A DNA stretch of 64,000 nucleotides, from assembly GCF_015832195.1 (NCBI RefSeq), contig NC_052017.1, positions 104,066,429 through 104,130,428 on the forward strand. The letters are read 5' to 3'. This stretch comes from Motacilla alba alba (taxonomy: Eukaryota; Chordata; Aves; Passeriformes; Motacillidae). Below are positions 27,336 through 38,480 of the stretch, piece after piece. The notes under the pieces were generated by a model. It worked only from the letters and a program-made list of their open reading frames with translations, did no database searches and was not told the origin of the DNA. Each line of letters opens with the position of its first letter. The stretch's first letter is position 1. A program made the translations under genes and the position numbers.

Positions 27336-28700
27336 ACACAAAACTGTTCCAGACATCGGTCACTCGTACCTCAAGCAAGTATCCTAAGGAGGGGAGAACT
27401 CACAGAACTGGAATCATTGTCTCTTAACTCTCAAGACTGTTTATTCCATGCTGCTGAAGAAAATGATGGTTGGCACAAGGCTTATGCTCTGTCTGTCCTT
27501 TCTATGACACTCTGCAGTTTGCTGAAGAAGATTGGCATGTGGTTTACCCTGGCAAAACCCTTTGCTCAGAATAAATGTTGACACTGAGTACTGGTATGTG
27601 GGACTGGAAAAAAACAATTCTGGTATAGCCTTGAGTCTTGGGGACTTGAAACAGCTGGAGCACAACTGCCATTACCTCACTGCCAGAAACAGAATGCCTT
27701 ATGAGGAAATGAGAACTTGAACGTGACTGCAAGTACCAAAACTCAGGGAGGTGCAGCAGTGGCTGGAAAGAGATGGTATGTAAAGGCTGCATAATTTGAA
27801 GAAAAATTTCCCTCACAGGATAAGGGGATCTGATGGCCTCTGTCCCCTCAATAGTGTTTTGGACTGCCAGTACAGGGTGGCTGTTTTCTTCCAGTGTGGA
27901 GTGGGAGGTGATACAAAATAACTTTCATCTTGAAAGCCCTCTGTGATTATTATTTTTTTTTTTTTGAGGAAGGAGTAAGCACCTGGAAACAGGAAGTATA
28001 AGATAAAACATGGCCACTCAACTAAACTGACAGTGGCCACCCAGGTCTGGGCACAAAATTAATGGCTCCATGCTGGTACTTCAAATTCACAGACTGTCTG
28101 AAAAGGTCAATTCTCAAAGTACCAGCTGAGGAAATGGCCCACAGTCCTTCTGTTATAGGCATTTGGATGTAATGAGGCAGTAAATTCGGCTATGCTTGGC
28201 ACTCATATGTGCTGTCAAAGCTTTCTTTATTCATGTGGTCAATAGAGACATGGGAGAAATTGTCAACAACTTTGAAGGCTTCTTCAGAGAGATTACCAGC
28301 AACAGGCAACTCTGCTGTAAGACACATTTTAGGCTGCTGTTGAGAAAAGGATAGTAACAAACATGTAAGTTGTGAATTTTCACAAAATAGTTCCATTTGC
28401 ATTCTTAGAAATTGGGAACACGTGTGGTTCTCAGACAAGCCAGTGTGAAAGTGACCAGTCAGAATTCCAGGGGGAGTGTTTGATGCAAGTTGCACATTTC
28501 TGCACCTTCTCTTTTTTTGTAATTTTTAACCAATATGAATTGTTTTGGTTTTTTTTTCCCCAGTATCAGTGACTTTTCCCCTTGCTGTGTTATTGACAGT
28601 GCACTCTTTTAAACCATAGGGAACAAAATATCATTTAACAAAAACTGTGAGTATCAAACCACTGTGGGTGACACTGAGGGCTCTACATTTTTTTGCTCAG

Positions 28701-28781
28701 TGGATTGGACCAGAGAAGGGCATTGATCACTTGGCTATAGCTGCTGTATGGAAAGCTCTGTGGGCCAAACAAGAGGGAAAG
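28701..28781 (+). pseudogene. ENOSF1: ENOSF1 exon remnant A (WIGPEKG block)
   Basis: 81 nt, phase 0, bounded by acceptor tttttgctcag and donor gtgatg, so both splice sites survive. The open frame reads WIGPEKGIDHLAIAAV then WKALWAKQEGK. Compared with the family (IGPEKGVVHLATAAVLNAVW then DLWAKQEGK) it lacks three residues between AAV and LWAKQEGK, an in-frame 9-bp deletion inside a buried helix of the capping/barrel region. Confidence 0.88.
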
Positions 28782-31700
28782 GTGATGCCCATGGGACCTC
28801 AATGTAAGAATGCTCATTAACTCAGAGAGGTCCTGGTTGCCCTCATTTCCATGTGGTCTTGATTTTGAAATAATCTATACGTATGACTGGCTTTAAAATA
28901 TCAAGTAAGATACAGTCATTGCTGAGTTCTTGGAGACTCTGCCCATGCTTAATTTTTGTAGGATGGAAAATTGTAGCCACTGCACAGTGCTTAGTGGTGG
29001 AATTGGTCGGAACATTGCAGAGCAATTTTGTGGAACTCCGGCATTTCTGAAAGAAAATATTTTTGCTGAGTCCTGTTTCTTTATATGCCTTTCTCTTGAT
29101 TTCATCTTTCTTACTCACATATTTTAATCTGAGATTTTCACCTTTTCGCTGCATCTCTGCTAAATATACTGTTGATCTGGGAGCCAAGTCTTTCATACTT
29201 AACATGTTGCTATTTATTAAAAATAGCCTTTTTAGGCAGAGATGAGCCATAAAAACAGCCTGGTTAGAAAGGAAAATTAGTGAACAAAAGATACGTCTGC
29301 TCAAAAAAAGACTGACATAGAAAGAGCTGCCTGGAACTGCGAGCCTGGGGTCCAGCCCTGTGAACTAGTGAAAAACATCCTTGAAAAGGGCAGCTGGCCT
29401 CTTTGAAGTGCAGCTGAGGTACCTAGAAACCAGAAACATCCACAGATACCGCTGATAAGCACCAAACAGGGAGACTGTAACAACAATTTGTCACGTGAAG
29501 GTAGAAAACAGTCTGAAAAAAATAATAGCTCTAAAGGAACAGATAACAGGATCCCTGGTTGTCTGTGAAAAATAGAAATTAAACAGGATCTATTTGCTGC
29601 TTAATGTCCCTCTTCCTCTTCAGATTATGTGCTATTAAAACACCTTATGTTTATCCAAAAATGAGCCTGAGAACTTCTTGGTTGAATCTCACACAACCTT
29701 TCTATAAGCATTTGGGGTCTCCCCAGGGTCACCTGGCCAAAAAGAAGTCTGTGATATGGATCACTTTGAAAATGGGACTCTATGAGTTCTCTTACTGTCT
29801 GTCTCCTCCTCTGTTTCAGGAAGGGTTGGTCCCCCAGGCTGTTCCCACCTTTTGAGATGGTTTTGCTGCTTTTGAAATCTGGCTCATTCACTTCATGTCA
29901 ATAGCATTGATATTAATATAAATAATCATAAAAATATCTGCTGTTATATCATTGATAAATTTGCTTCATTTGTGATAAACAGTAATCTAAAATAGTATAT
30001 AACTGCTTGGCTGCTGCTGTCATTGGTTATACCACAGTATTGATTCATGTCATTATTAAATGATACTAAGCTCTTGTCTGATAATTATATTATTGATGGC
30101 AGATACTAATTTGTAATAACTTGATATATATTCATTAATATTCATTTTATTAACCATAATATGTTTTCCAGTGGCAATTTTTGTCATATTTGTGGTAATC
30201 TGTAATAAAGGAAAGAAATTTAGTGGGCAAAGCTTTCATGTCCTCATGAATTACAGACTCCCACAAACGCACAGTCATTATCTCTCCACACCTTTTTTAA
30301 TAATCACTCTTCCAATACTGCTTCCATAATGAAACCAGGTTAAGAAGGGTACTGAATCCTTAATGATTTTCAGGAGAAAGTGTCAAATGTTCTTGCTTGG
30401 TGTTGAGAACCACTTTGCTTTGATGTCAGGAATTAACTTTGCGTGCCAAATGTAAATGTTACTTGCATTTTGTGTCATTTCATCGTGAAGAAAAAAGCTT
30501 CTGTGTGTTATGGCATCACTGTGGCTCCAGTTATTTCATGTGTTTTGTTTTCTAGTTTATGTGAAAGTTAGAGGTCAACGTGGTCAGAGAGTCTAAAAGA
30601 ACCGGGTCCTCTTAGAAGAGTACATGTTTTACCTGGTGTCCAAACTAAAATGGCCTTACAGCTCATGTCAGACAGAAGCTGTGTCATTGGCAGCGAGTGC
30701 TGCTTTCTGCCCAGAGAAGTCCTTTCCCTCCCAACATGCCCTCTTCCAGTCTGTTCTTGAGCAGAGATGCAAACTAGCCCCTCTCCTGGGGAAGCTCTAC
30801 AGCTTGTCTTTGCCCTCTCTTGCGTCACAGCCGGCAGCGGGGACTGATGTCTGCAGCTCAGGAAGCTGTGTACTTAAAGAATGTGCTTTAATCTGTAGGT
30901 CTTTGTTTAGGGTTTGGACAAGAAGCTGCTTTCCTTTAAGTCTGGATAATTGGGAGTTTGTTTTCGTTGTTTTAATGGCTGGGGGCTTTTTCAGAAGAAC
31001 AACTCCTTACTGAAAACTACAAACTTGGTAATTTAATTGCCTGTGCTACCATGTGCTGCTAGTAAATGTGTTCATGTTGATCTGTTTGCTGAAGAGATCA
31101 GTCATGTTGGGGGGGAGCTCCCTTCAGTATTAAGATCTAAAAGATCCTCTTCTAAAATAACTAGGGATTTCCTTTTCTGAGAGCAGGAGGTATGAGAATA
31201 GGGGTGCTTCTCTGTTTTAATTTGGCAGCTAAAATAGTATGACTTGGCTTTCCCATTTAATCTTTTACTCCTGCTTGGAAAGAGTTTAAAAAGAAGCTGA
31301 AAAGGGCTTATTATCAACTACTCACAGCCATGAAATTAGGCACACACACATTTGGCACTGCAACACAAGCTGATGAGGGAGGGGGGGTGTGAAGGTTTAG
31401 AATATCTGCTGTTTCAACTCCCTGCTTGCTTCAGAAAAATGGGGAAAAGATTGACAGCCAGTCCTCAACTGACTAGCATTACTTAATCTTTTTTTCATCA
31501 TACTGTTTTTTCATGCTATGGGGTTTTTTTTATTATTCTATACATCATGCTTGAAGGAGGCTGCCAGCATTTGCTATTCTGCATGGAATACAGATAGATT
31601 ACTGGTGTGCTACCAAAGGAGAAAGCTTGTGGTAAGTCATCTTTCCTTCAAAGCTGGAGTTTTGGTACCCTCCATTTTCCTAACCCTGGACTTGTCTCAT

Positions 31701-31850
31701 CAGTTTTGATGGGGGTAATTCTGTCAGGAACACACCATCAGCCTGTGAGACTGACGGGCTGGAGAAACAATGGGAATGATGAAGTCTGGAGTGTGAGGAG
31801 AACTCGATCCGGTTCAGTGTCATTTGATATTCACTCTTGTTCCCCTACAG

Positions 31851-31889
31851 AAATACTCCAAAATGGTCTGCTTGGGAAAAAAGAAAGAT
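31851..31889 (+). pseudogene. ENOSF1: ENOSF1 exon remnant B (EILQ-GKKER block)
   Basis: 39 nt after acceptor tcccctacag, ending at donor gtgagt. With a G from the preceding exon it reads EILQNGLLGKKER, matching family EILQKGQIGKKER. The final exon base is T; the family has Glu (GAA/GAG) next, which needs G. Joined to exon C, which begins AA, the split codon becomes TAA. Confidence 0.82.
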
Positions 31890-32347
31890 GTGAGTTTAAA
31901 TGCATCTGTACCTGATGAAAACAGTTTCTTTGCATCTCTTAGAGAGTGGGAAGGTGACTGTGTGAGATGCAGCCTGTTGTTTGCATCTTCTTGTGTGTCC
32001 CAGGAGAGCAATGTGAAACATCAGGTTTGTGCTACAGTGGTGATGTTTTGCCATGTAACTCTTTGCATTGGGTTAGCAAGGAGCTTGTGCTGATCTCAGC
32101 TTCTTCCAAGGATTTATCTGCTTTGCAGTTCTTTTGCAATAAAATAGCTAGGGAGAAGAGGGAAGGGCTTATTTGGCCAAATTGATCTATTTGATTGAAA
32201 TGTCAGGTTTTGGGAAAAAATAAAGAAGTAAAAACATCTCCAATCCTTCAGTTTTCCCAAATAACATTCTTTGATGCATTATTTAACAAAATAATATGCT
32301 GTTGACTGAAATACAGCCTGACTTGTAATTATTCTTATCTGCTTCAG

Positions 32348-32540
32348 AACAGACAATGTTAAAGTATGGATATCTGGCTTATTCAGGATCCTATTCCTGG
32401 CTATTTCTAGAACCTATCCTATTCCTATCCTATTCCTAGAACCAGACCAGCAGTTAAAACAGGTTTGAATGCTCAATTTTACAGCCATAAGATTTTAAAT
32501 AGTATGTGAAGTGGGAAATGCTAACAGATGACGATCGATT
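32348..32540 (+). pseudogene. ENOSF1: ENOSF1 exon remnant C (heavily decayed)
   Basis: After acceptor tctgcttcag the frame reads QTMLKYGYLAYSGSYSWL, matching family KQMLAQGYPAYTTSCAWLGY. A 29-bp tandem duplication (32415-32443, repeats of cctattcctat) then breaks the frame; past it QQLKQ aligns with DTLKQ. The continuation carries TGA at 32465-32467 and TAA at 32495-32497, yet still shows traces of the FKVKVGADLQDDMRR segment (gtgaagtggg, gctaacagatgacgatcga). The catalytic KxK lysines of this segment are lost. The 3' edge is approximate. Confidence 0.7.
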
Positions 32541-34728
32541 CTCACTGCTTGCTCCTAAACACTTACAAGTTTTGCTGGACTGACTGAAAATCTATCATTA
32601 CAAGTCCATTTAAGGAGGTAAAAAAGTGGGCTTAATAGCATTTCAGTGATTTTCTCAGTTAGGCAGAGTGTTTATGAATGAGGATATATCCATGGAACTA
32701 ACACAGAAATGGAAATTTCTTTGTTGGTATATTGTGTGTTACAGTGAGTTTGCATGGGTACAGCTGTTGTTGGTTTATGCAAGGGGCTTATGCACATAGG
32801 GATTCTCAGGGGAGTGCTACGAATTAACCAAAAAAATGATCATTAGGGGTGTTAATGAAAGGACATAAAATCTGTGCTTGGATAGATACATTGAGAAGCA
32901 CAGTAACCTTATCCTGTGGTAACTTCATGGATGAGAAATGGGGATGTCTTCTTCAGAGTCAACATGAACCTCAACATTTGATAAATGCTGGTTTAATCTA
33001 GAAATTCTGGTTGCCATCACTTTGAGGGATATTCTGGAACTGTCAGTAGCAGAGGCCCCTTGGCTTCCTTCATAAATAGCATCGCTATTGCCAGAGAGAG
33101 CTGCATGTGCTTGACTCCCTGTCTCAGTTCATTGGTGTCGGATCAAGTTAATATAGCCGGTATTTTTCCTTCATAAAATATACACCTTGGCATACCTAGA
33201 AATACTGTTACCAAGTTATGGGATGTTCATGCCTGGATTAGAAAAATGTATTATTTGTTACAGTTAGCTGGGATGAGGAGTTTCATTCAGCTGTATGTTA
33301 CTGATGTATCTGATCTCATTTTCTGATGGTTTCTTCTAGCTACTTGTGAGGAAGAACTAAAAAGCTTATTCTAATTACATGTAAATTAATATTATTCTAG
33401 ATGCAGTGTGGTGGAGTTATTTGGAGATGTATAATTAATTGATCTAACTTTGCTTGCAGTTGCACACACAGGCCTTGAGAGAAGGCTGGATAATGTACAG
33501 TAAACACCTGAATTGAGTGCTCTACTTCTGTGTTTTAAGCTTTGAAAGGACAAACTGGGCTTAGTCTAACTCTCGCAGGTCTGTGACATGGGCAGGGATG
33601 ACTTTGCTCCTGTATCTCTCCCAGACACTCCCCCCTTCCACTACTGCATAATGCTGCATTGCAGGAAAACAGAAGTGGTGCAGCAAAGCTGAGGGCTGAT
33701 CACAAGTGAAGATTAACGTGCTTCCGTTGACTTCCAAAACACCATCGCCGCTTTATTTTCAGAGTAGGATGAAGCTTACTCACAAGGGAGGAGAAGTAAC
33801 AAGGGAGTTCTTTCTGTAAGACAGTCATGCTAAAATTGTAAAATCTACTTTATGGATTCCAGTTTATGGCCCCATTAATCATTCAGAAGGGATCTATTTC
33901 ATGTTCCAAGTATGCATATACATTCAAAGTAAAAGTGGGTGATTATCTACAGGATGATATTTACTGATTGAGATCTATAAAAGAAATGATTGGCCAGAAA
34001 AAATAACTGTGATTATCACTTTTGCTACTGTACCATGTTATTTTCTGTTTAAAACCATTAGGTGAAATATCTCTTATATGCATTGATTGACAAATACTGG
34101 CTTTTTTCTTCTTCAAATCCAGAATAATGATATAAACAAATGTTGATATATTTCAGCAAATAGCAGTATTGGATATGGCTGTAGTAAATTTATTACTAAG
34201 AATTTTAACCTGTATTTCTGTGCCAGAAATTTGAGTCTGCGGGGGAGCCCCACTACCAGGATTGTCTTCTAGAAGATTTCAAGTGGCTTTTATATCCAGA
34301 GAGGCTTCCAGAGTAAAGCCTGTTAATAATTTTTAACATATATTTGGCCAAAAATAAGCTGGAAAAGAAGTTAATAAACTAAAATATTTGAGTGAAAATG
34401 AAAAAGTAGATGGAAGTCACTCATTTTTATTTTGAAATGTTACTTTGCTGACTGCTGTGGGTCGGATTCTTTGCCCCATATGTTCACTGACACAGTACAG
34501 CTGCTGACCTACCCTGGGTGCTGCAGAGCAGCACAAAGCTTTCATGGGATGCCATAAATCATGGAATGCTGAACCAGGAACTCTGTCAATATAGAATAGC
34601 AAGGACCTGAAGAGCCTGCAGAGGAATTATGATGTAATTTTCAGATGATTCATTTTTTATAGGAAAAAAAATTCCCTTGTGTGGGAGAGAAATTCTGCTT
34701 CAAAAACTCATCTTATTTAAACTATTGC

Positions 34729-34730
<2 letters not shown>

Positions 34731-34795
<65 letters not shown>
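34731..34795 (+). repeat. Poly(T) homopolymer, 65 bases
   Basis: An uninterrupted run of T between ttgcac and gtcagg. Read on the - strand it is a poly(A) tract, but no retroelement body is recognisable next to it. Its length in the assembly may be inexact. Confidence 0.95.
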
Positions 34796-34796
<1 letters not shown>

Positions 34797-35144
34797 TCAG
34801 GAAGCTTTTCTGCTGAAAATTTCAGGCAGCCATGTCCATGTTATAGGGTGCTTTACTTAAATATATGCTGCCAAAGATATACTCATTCCCACAGAAGACT
34901 GCTCTACTTCCTACGGGTCCTGATCTGCTCAGTTTGAACCTAGTCTGGATATTGACATAGTCATTGCAACACTGTATAAGTATAGCCAAAAGTTCAGTAC
35001 AGACAGTACAGCAATTCCAGCTCTTCATTTGCTTTCTATTTCCTGAATTTCTACCACTTCATAAAATTTTTGCAGTTTGTCAGGAAAAAAAAAAAACTCT
35101 CTAGAAACCCTCACTGTATTTGATTCTTATTTTTCTTGTCCCAG

Positions 35145-35291
35145 ATGCTGAATGCAAAGCAAAAATGGGAAATAAAGGAAGTAATAGAGTGGGTCACTGA
35201 ACCAGCTGAGATTAAACCCTCATGTATTAAGGAGCCAACTTTCCCAGATGAGGATATACATATCCAGATGGGATATGCAACTATTTCAAAG
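35145..35291 (+). pseudogene. ENOSF1: ENOSF1 exon remnant D (metal-ligand exon)
   Basis: 147 nt after acceptor cttgtcccag, open for 49 codons: MLNAKQKWEIKEVIEWV through CIKEPTFPDED and GYATISK. It aligns with family MMDANQRWDVPEAVEW, WIEEPTSPDD and GHATISK. The Asp of DANQ, a Mg2+ ligand in the enolase superfamily, is Asn; the IEEP acidic pair has become IKEP; four extra residues sit before GYATISK. The base pair after the last codon is CT where GT is expected, so the donor is lost. Confidence 0.87.
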
Positions 35292-35899
35292 CTTGGAGGT
35301 TTAATATTTTATTTCAATAATACTACAGTGACTCCAGTACTGATGTAATGTTGATACTGTTCCTTCACATATTCAGAGTTCAGTTTGAACTAGTAATTCA
35401 GAATACTATTAAATGTATTTGCTACAGGATCTTAATACATATTCTGTACCTGTATTCCCTTAAGTTTAAATAAATAATTCCTTTCTTAAAAAACATGTAA
35501 AAAGACTGCAATGCTTGCATAAGGAAGGCAGCCAACATTTAGTATGAAACAGGAATGGACTTTTTTTTTTTTTAATGTGTGGTTTCCAGTGAAGTTGGAA
35601 GTTTGGTTCAGAATTTGTGTTCCCAGCATGCTATACTTAGCAGCACTGTTAAAACCCCAGATCTGCTGTATGTGTATTTCTTTACTGCTGCACACACCCT
35701 GTTATACAATTCTTTACATTGCTTGTGGACAAGAGAAAGCAAAAAAAACCAATAAAAAATTTCATAACCTGTGTTACATTTTCTATAAAACACATAGAAA
35801 ACAGTGTGCTGTTATTGCATCCTTTTGTGCTACTGAGTAACTCCAGTGGGAATTCAGAGAACCAGAAGCAAGTCTTGAATGTTTGTTATTTCCTTCCAG

Positions 35900-35941
35900 G
35901 CCTTAACAGTGCTAGGAATTGGTGGAGCAACCAGAGAACAT
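35900..35941 (+). pseudogene. ENOSF1: ENOSF1 exon remnant E (GIGxATxE block)
   Basis: 42 nt, phase 0, with intact acceptor ttccttccag and donor gtgagt. It reads ALTVLGIGGATREH against family ALVPLGIGIATGEQ. The metal-ligand Glu is kept but the preceding Gly is Arg. Confidence 0.85.
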
Positions 35942-36739
35942 GTGAGTATATGTATAAGTGCTTTGGGCTTTTTCCTAATTACTGTTTGATTAATGAATCT
36001 ACTGCATAACCATTGGAGCATGTGCCAAAACTCCTTTGTGTGAAGTTAAACACTAAAGCTGAAAATGACTTGATCTCTATTTCAGCTATTCCCTACCAAG
36101 GTTGCCTTCACCTTATCTCCCTGGTTCACTCTTCCCACACACAATTTCTGTGAACAACCTGTAAATATCTGGGGTTTTTTTCACTATTATTATAAAAGCA
36201 ATTGCTGAAATTTCATATTCCTACATCAGTGAGAAATATGAAAGAACGCATGCTGTGATTGTGATTGCCCGTACGAAGGGCAGAGAAGCAAGGTACGAAG
36301 ATGAAGTCCATGCTGCTCTGTGGAGCACACTGCAGCCCCATGAGACAGCCTGGACAACACCTGTGCAGAACACTGCAGGCTGGACAATGTGGTCTGGAGA
36401 GCCCTGAAGGGCTGATGAAGCTGATATCCCCTGTAGCCCAAGGGTGATTGCTCAGCTCCCATTTTCATTTTGCTCTGTGGGTTTGGTGCTTCAGCCCGTG
36501 TTTGGCTGAAGCTAAACACTGCACAGCAGTGCATGTGTGGACATGACTCTGCAGTGGCAATATGAAGGAGTGGGGTTTAGAGGGGAGAGGTTCCAGGCTC
36601 CTCTAATTGCACCAACTCTATTTGTGCTGCCCTAACTCAGCTGTAAATATCAACATTCCAGGAAATCATGCTGTTAGCAAGCTGCAAGTCATCCTCTCAG
36701 TGGTACCAGTGGCACTGCCAGGGGTGCAGGAGGGCTGAG

Positions 36740-37446
36740 GAGCCAGGAGCATGGCTGGCAGGGCAGGTCTGAGGGAACAGCCAGAACTGGGAAGGTTACC
36801 AGACAAGGTTATGATGCAAGACAGCTCTGAGGGCAATCTCAGTCCCAGTGACAGAGACCAGGGTCAGACAGAGCCCAGGGACTGCCAGCCTGTCCATGGT
36901 GATGAAGTCAGGCCCAGGTCAAGCAGGGCTCAGCCTGGTTCAGGGTTCAGGGTCCACACCAGTGAGGTCCATGGCTCTGCACAGCTGCCATCACACCCGG
37001 GGTAGCTCAGGCAGGGACTGAGGCCGTGTCCTGAGCTGAGATGGGTCCGAAGGTAGGGTTGATGGGGGAGGGATTTCAGTGAGGCTGGGCAGGGCCAGCA
37101 GGGCTGCTCCTGCCTTGAGCTCCCTCCAAGACAGATGTATCCTCTAACCCAACAGAGAAGTAAATGGGCGGTGATGGGATTCCTCTGAAGGGGAATTTAA
37201 TTGCTGTGGGGTGTAGGGGGAATTTCAGGGGACACAGAACCAGGGCAGGGACACGAAAATGGGAAAGGGACAAGGATTGTTGGAGCCAGGTGGAGGGCTC
37301 AGGCAGACCCTGCACAGCCCCAGAGCCCTGGCAGGCTTATGGGTGGGGGTCAAAGTGGGGATGCTCAGATGGCCCCTGAAGATCATCAAGTACCCCTTGT
37401 GAGGGGGTCAAGCAGACTCAGCGTTTGGGCAAGGCCTGTGCTGTGG
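36740..37446. repeat. GC-rich repeat-like block left of the solo LTR
   Basis: GC content rises sharply relative to surrounding AT-rich DNA, with phrases such as cagagcccagggactgccag and cacacccggggtagctcagg that look like avian LTR or ERV-derived sequence. Together with 38042-38480 it seems to form one unit split by the solo LTR. I cannot name the family. Confidence 0.4.
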
Positions 37447-37451
37447 GAGGG

Positions 37452-38036
37452 TGTGCTGGTTTTGGCTGGGCTAGAGTTCATTTTTTCACAGTGGCTAGGG
37501 AAGGGATATGTTTTGGATTTGTGCTAAACACAGGGTTGATAATATAGAACTGTTTTTGATATTGCTAATGCAAAGCCAAGGCCTTTTCTGCTTTTCATAC
37601 TGCCATGCTGGCAAGGAAGATGGGCGTGCCTGGGAGTTTCGGAGGAGACACGGCAGGGACAGGTGACCCAAACTGACCAAAGGGATATTCCAGACCGTGT
37701 GGTGTCATGCTCAGTGCATAAAGTGGGGGGAAGAAGGAGGGAGGAGAGTATTCGGAGTGGTGACAATTGTCTCTCCAAGTAATCGTTATGTGTCATGGGG
37801 CCCTGCTCTCCTGGAGATGGCTGAACACCTGCCTGCCCATGGGAAGCAGTGAATTCATTCATTCCTTGTTCTGTTTGTTTGTGTACACAGCTTTTGCTTT
37901 CCCCAATAAACTGTCTATATCTCAAACCATGAATTTTCCAGCTTTTTCCCTTCCAATCCCACCCCTGACCCCGATGGTGGGGAATGAGCGATCAGCTGCT
38001 TGGGGCTGGGTTGCTGGCTGAGGTTAAACCACAACA
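37452..38036 (+). mobile_element. Solo LTR of an endogenous retrovirus (ERVL-like)
   Basis: 585 bp beginning tgtgctggttttggctgg and ending ggttaaaccacaaca, with terminal TG...CA. It is flanked by a perfect 5-bp direct repeat gaggg (37447-37451 and 38037-38041). Internal hallmarks of a widespread bird LTR are present: ttttggatttgtgctaaaca, ccaaactgaccaaagggata, ggagatggctgaacacctgc and a ccaataaactgtct poly(A) region. No internal retroviral genes are adjacent, so it is a solo LTR left by recombination. The 5-bp duplication fits ERVL or ERV1 rather than ERVK. Confidence 0.9.
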
Positions 38037-38041
38037 GAGGG

Positions 38042-38480
38042 TCAGAGCCCAGAGTCAGGCCAGGTTTGTAGGGCACTGCAGGCCTGGCTCTGCACTGCTG
38101 GCCGAGAGCTTGAGGCAGCCTGAGATGCCTGGCAGGCAGGAAGCCACAGGGGCCAGCTGCTCCCAAGGATTGGGAGCTGTCGGGGAGCCCCATGGGGGCA
38201 GCAGGGCAGGGTCCTCCCAGCCAAGCTTGTCCCACCTCCAGGGGTGCCAGGGGGCAATGAGGTGGCCCCAGCTTCATCTCCCTGGGGACGGGGATGAGCA
38301 GAGGCCAGGAGTGAGGAGAACCATGGTCAGACATGGCCCCTGGTGTGTCCAGCCAGGATGGGGTGTTGTTCCATGGCCAGACACGTCCACAGCTGTAGCA
38401 CAGCTGGAGGCAGGTACACCTGCCATGCAACCCAGGTAGAAATAAAGGCCCATGGGCAGAAGGTGTGAGCCCCAGGTGAG
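38042..38480. repeat. GC-rich repeat-like block right of the solo LTR
   Basis: Continuation of the GC-rich character seen left of the solo LTR, with an aaataaaggcc motif near 38440 that could be a poly(A) signal of an older LTR. Open frames here on both strands are long only because of GC bias; no protein motif is recognised. Confidence 0.4.

Larger units (their letters stand above)
21301..28700. other. Non-coding interval between YES1 and recognisable ENOSF1 remnants
   Basis: About 7.4 kb where the 5' exons of ENOSF1 would be expected from conserved gene order. I searched by eye for codons of the conserved N-terminal motifs and found none that I can support. The interval contains an A-rich tract (23709-23803) and two MIR-like fragments. 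No CpG-rich promoter-like segment stands out. Short open frames lack known motifs. Confidence 0.55.

Noticed and set aside
28843..29304. 153-codon open frame on the - strand
   Set aside because: It is the longest open frame outside genes, but it has no recognisable domain, no promoter or poly(A) context, and a Lys/Ser-rich composition expected of AT-rich DNA. Not reported as a gene.
29263..29340. Possible ENOSF1 exon linking blocks A and B
   Set aside because: After aaaaacag there are faint matches (cctgg, ttagtgaac, actgacat) in the order of the PVWKLLVD...ITD segment, but spacing is wrong and matches are short. Too weak to annotate.
32605..32640. Second candidate for the FKVKVG segment of ENOSF1
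   Set aside because: Reading ttaaggaggtaaaaaagtgg as FKVKVG requires two indels; the colinear trace directly after LKQ in block C is a better fit.
37915..38439. Long open frames on both strands (up to 171 codons)
   Set aside because: They overlap the solo LTR and the GC-rich repeat-like block and are a by-product of high GC content. No protein motif seen.
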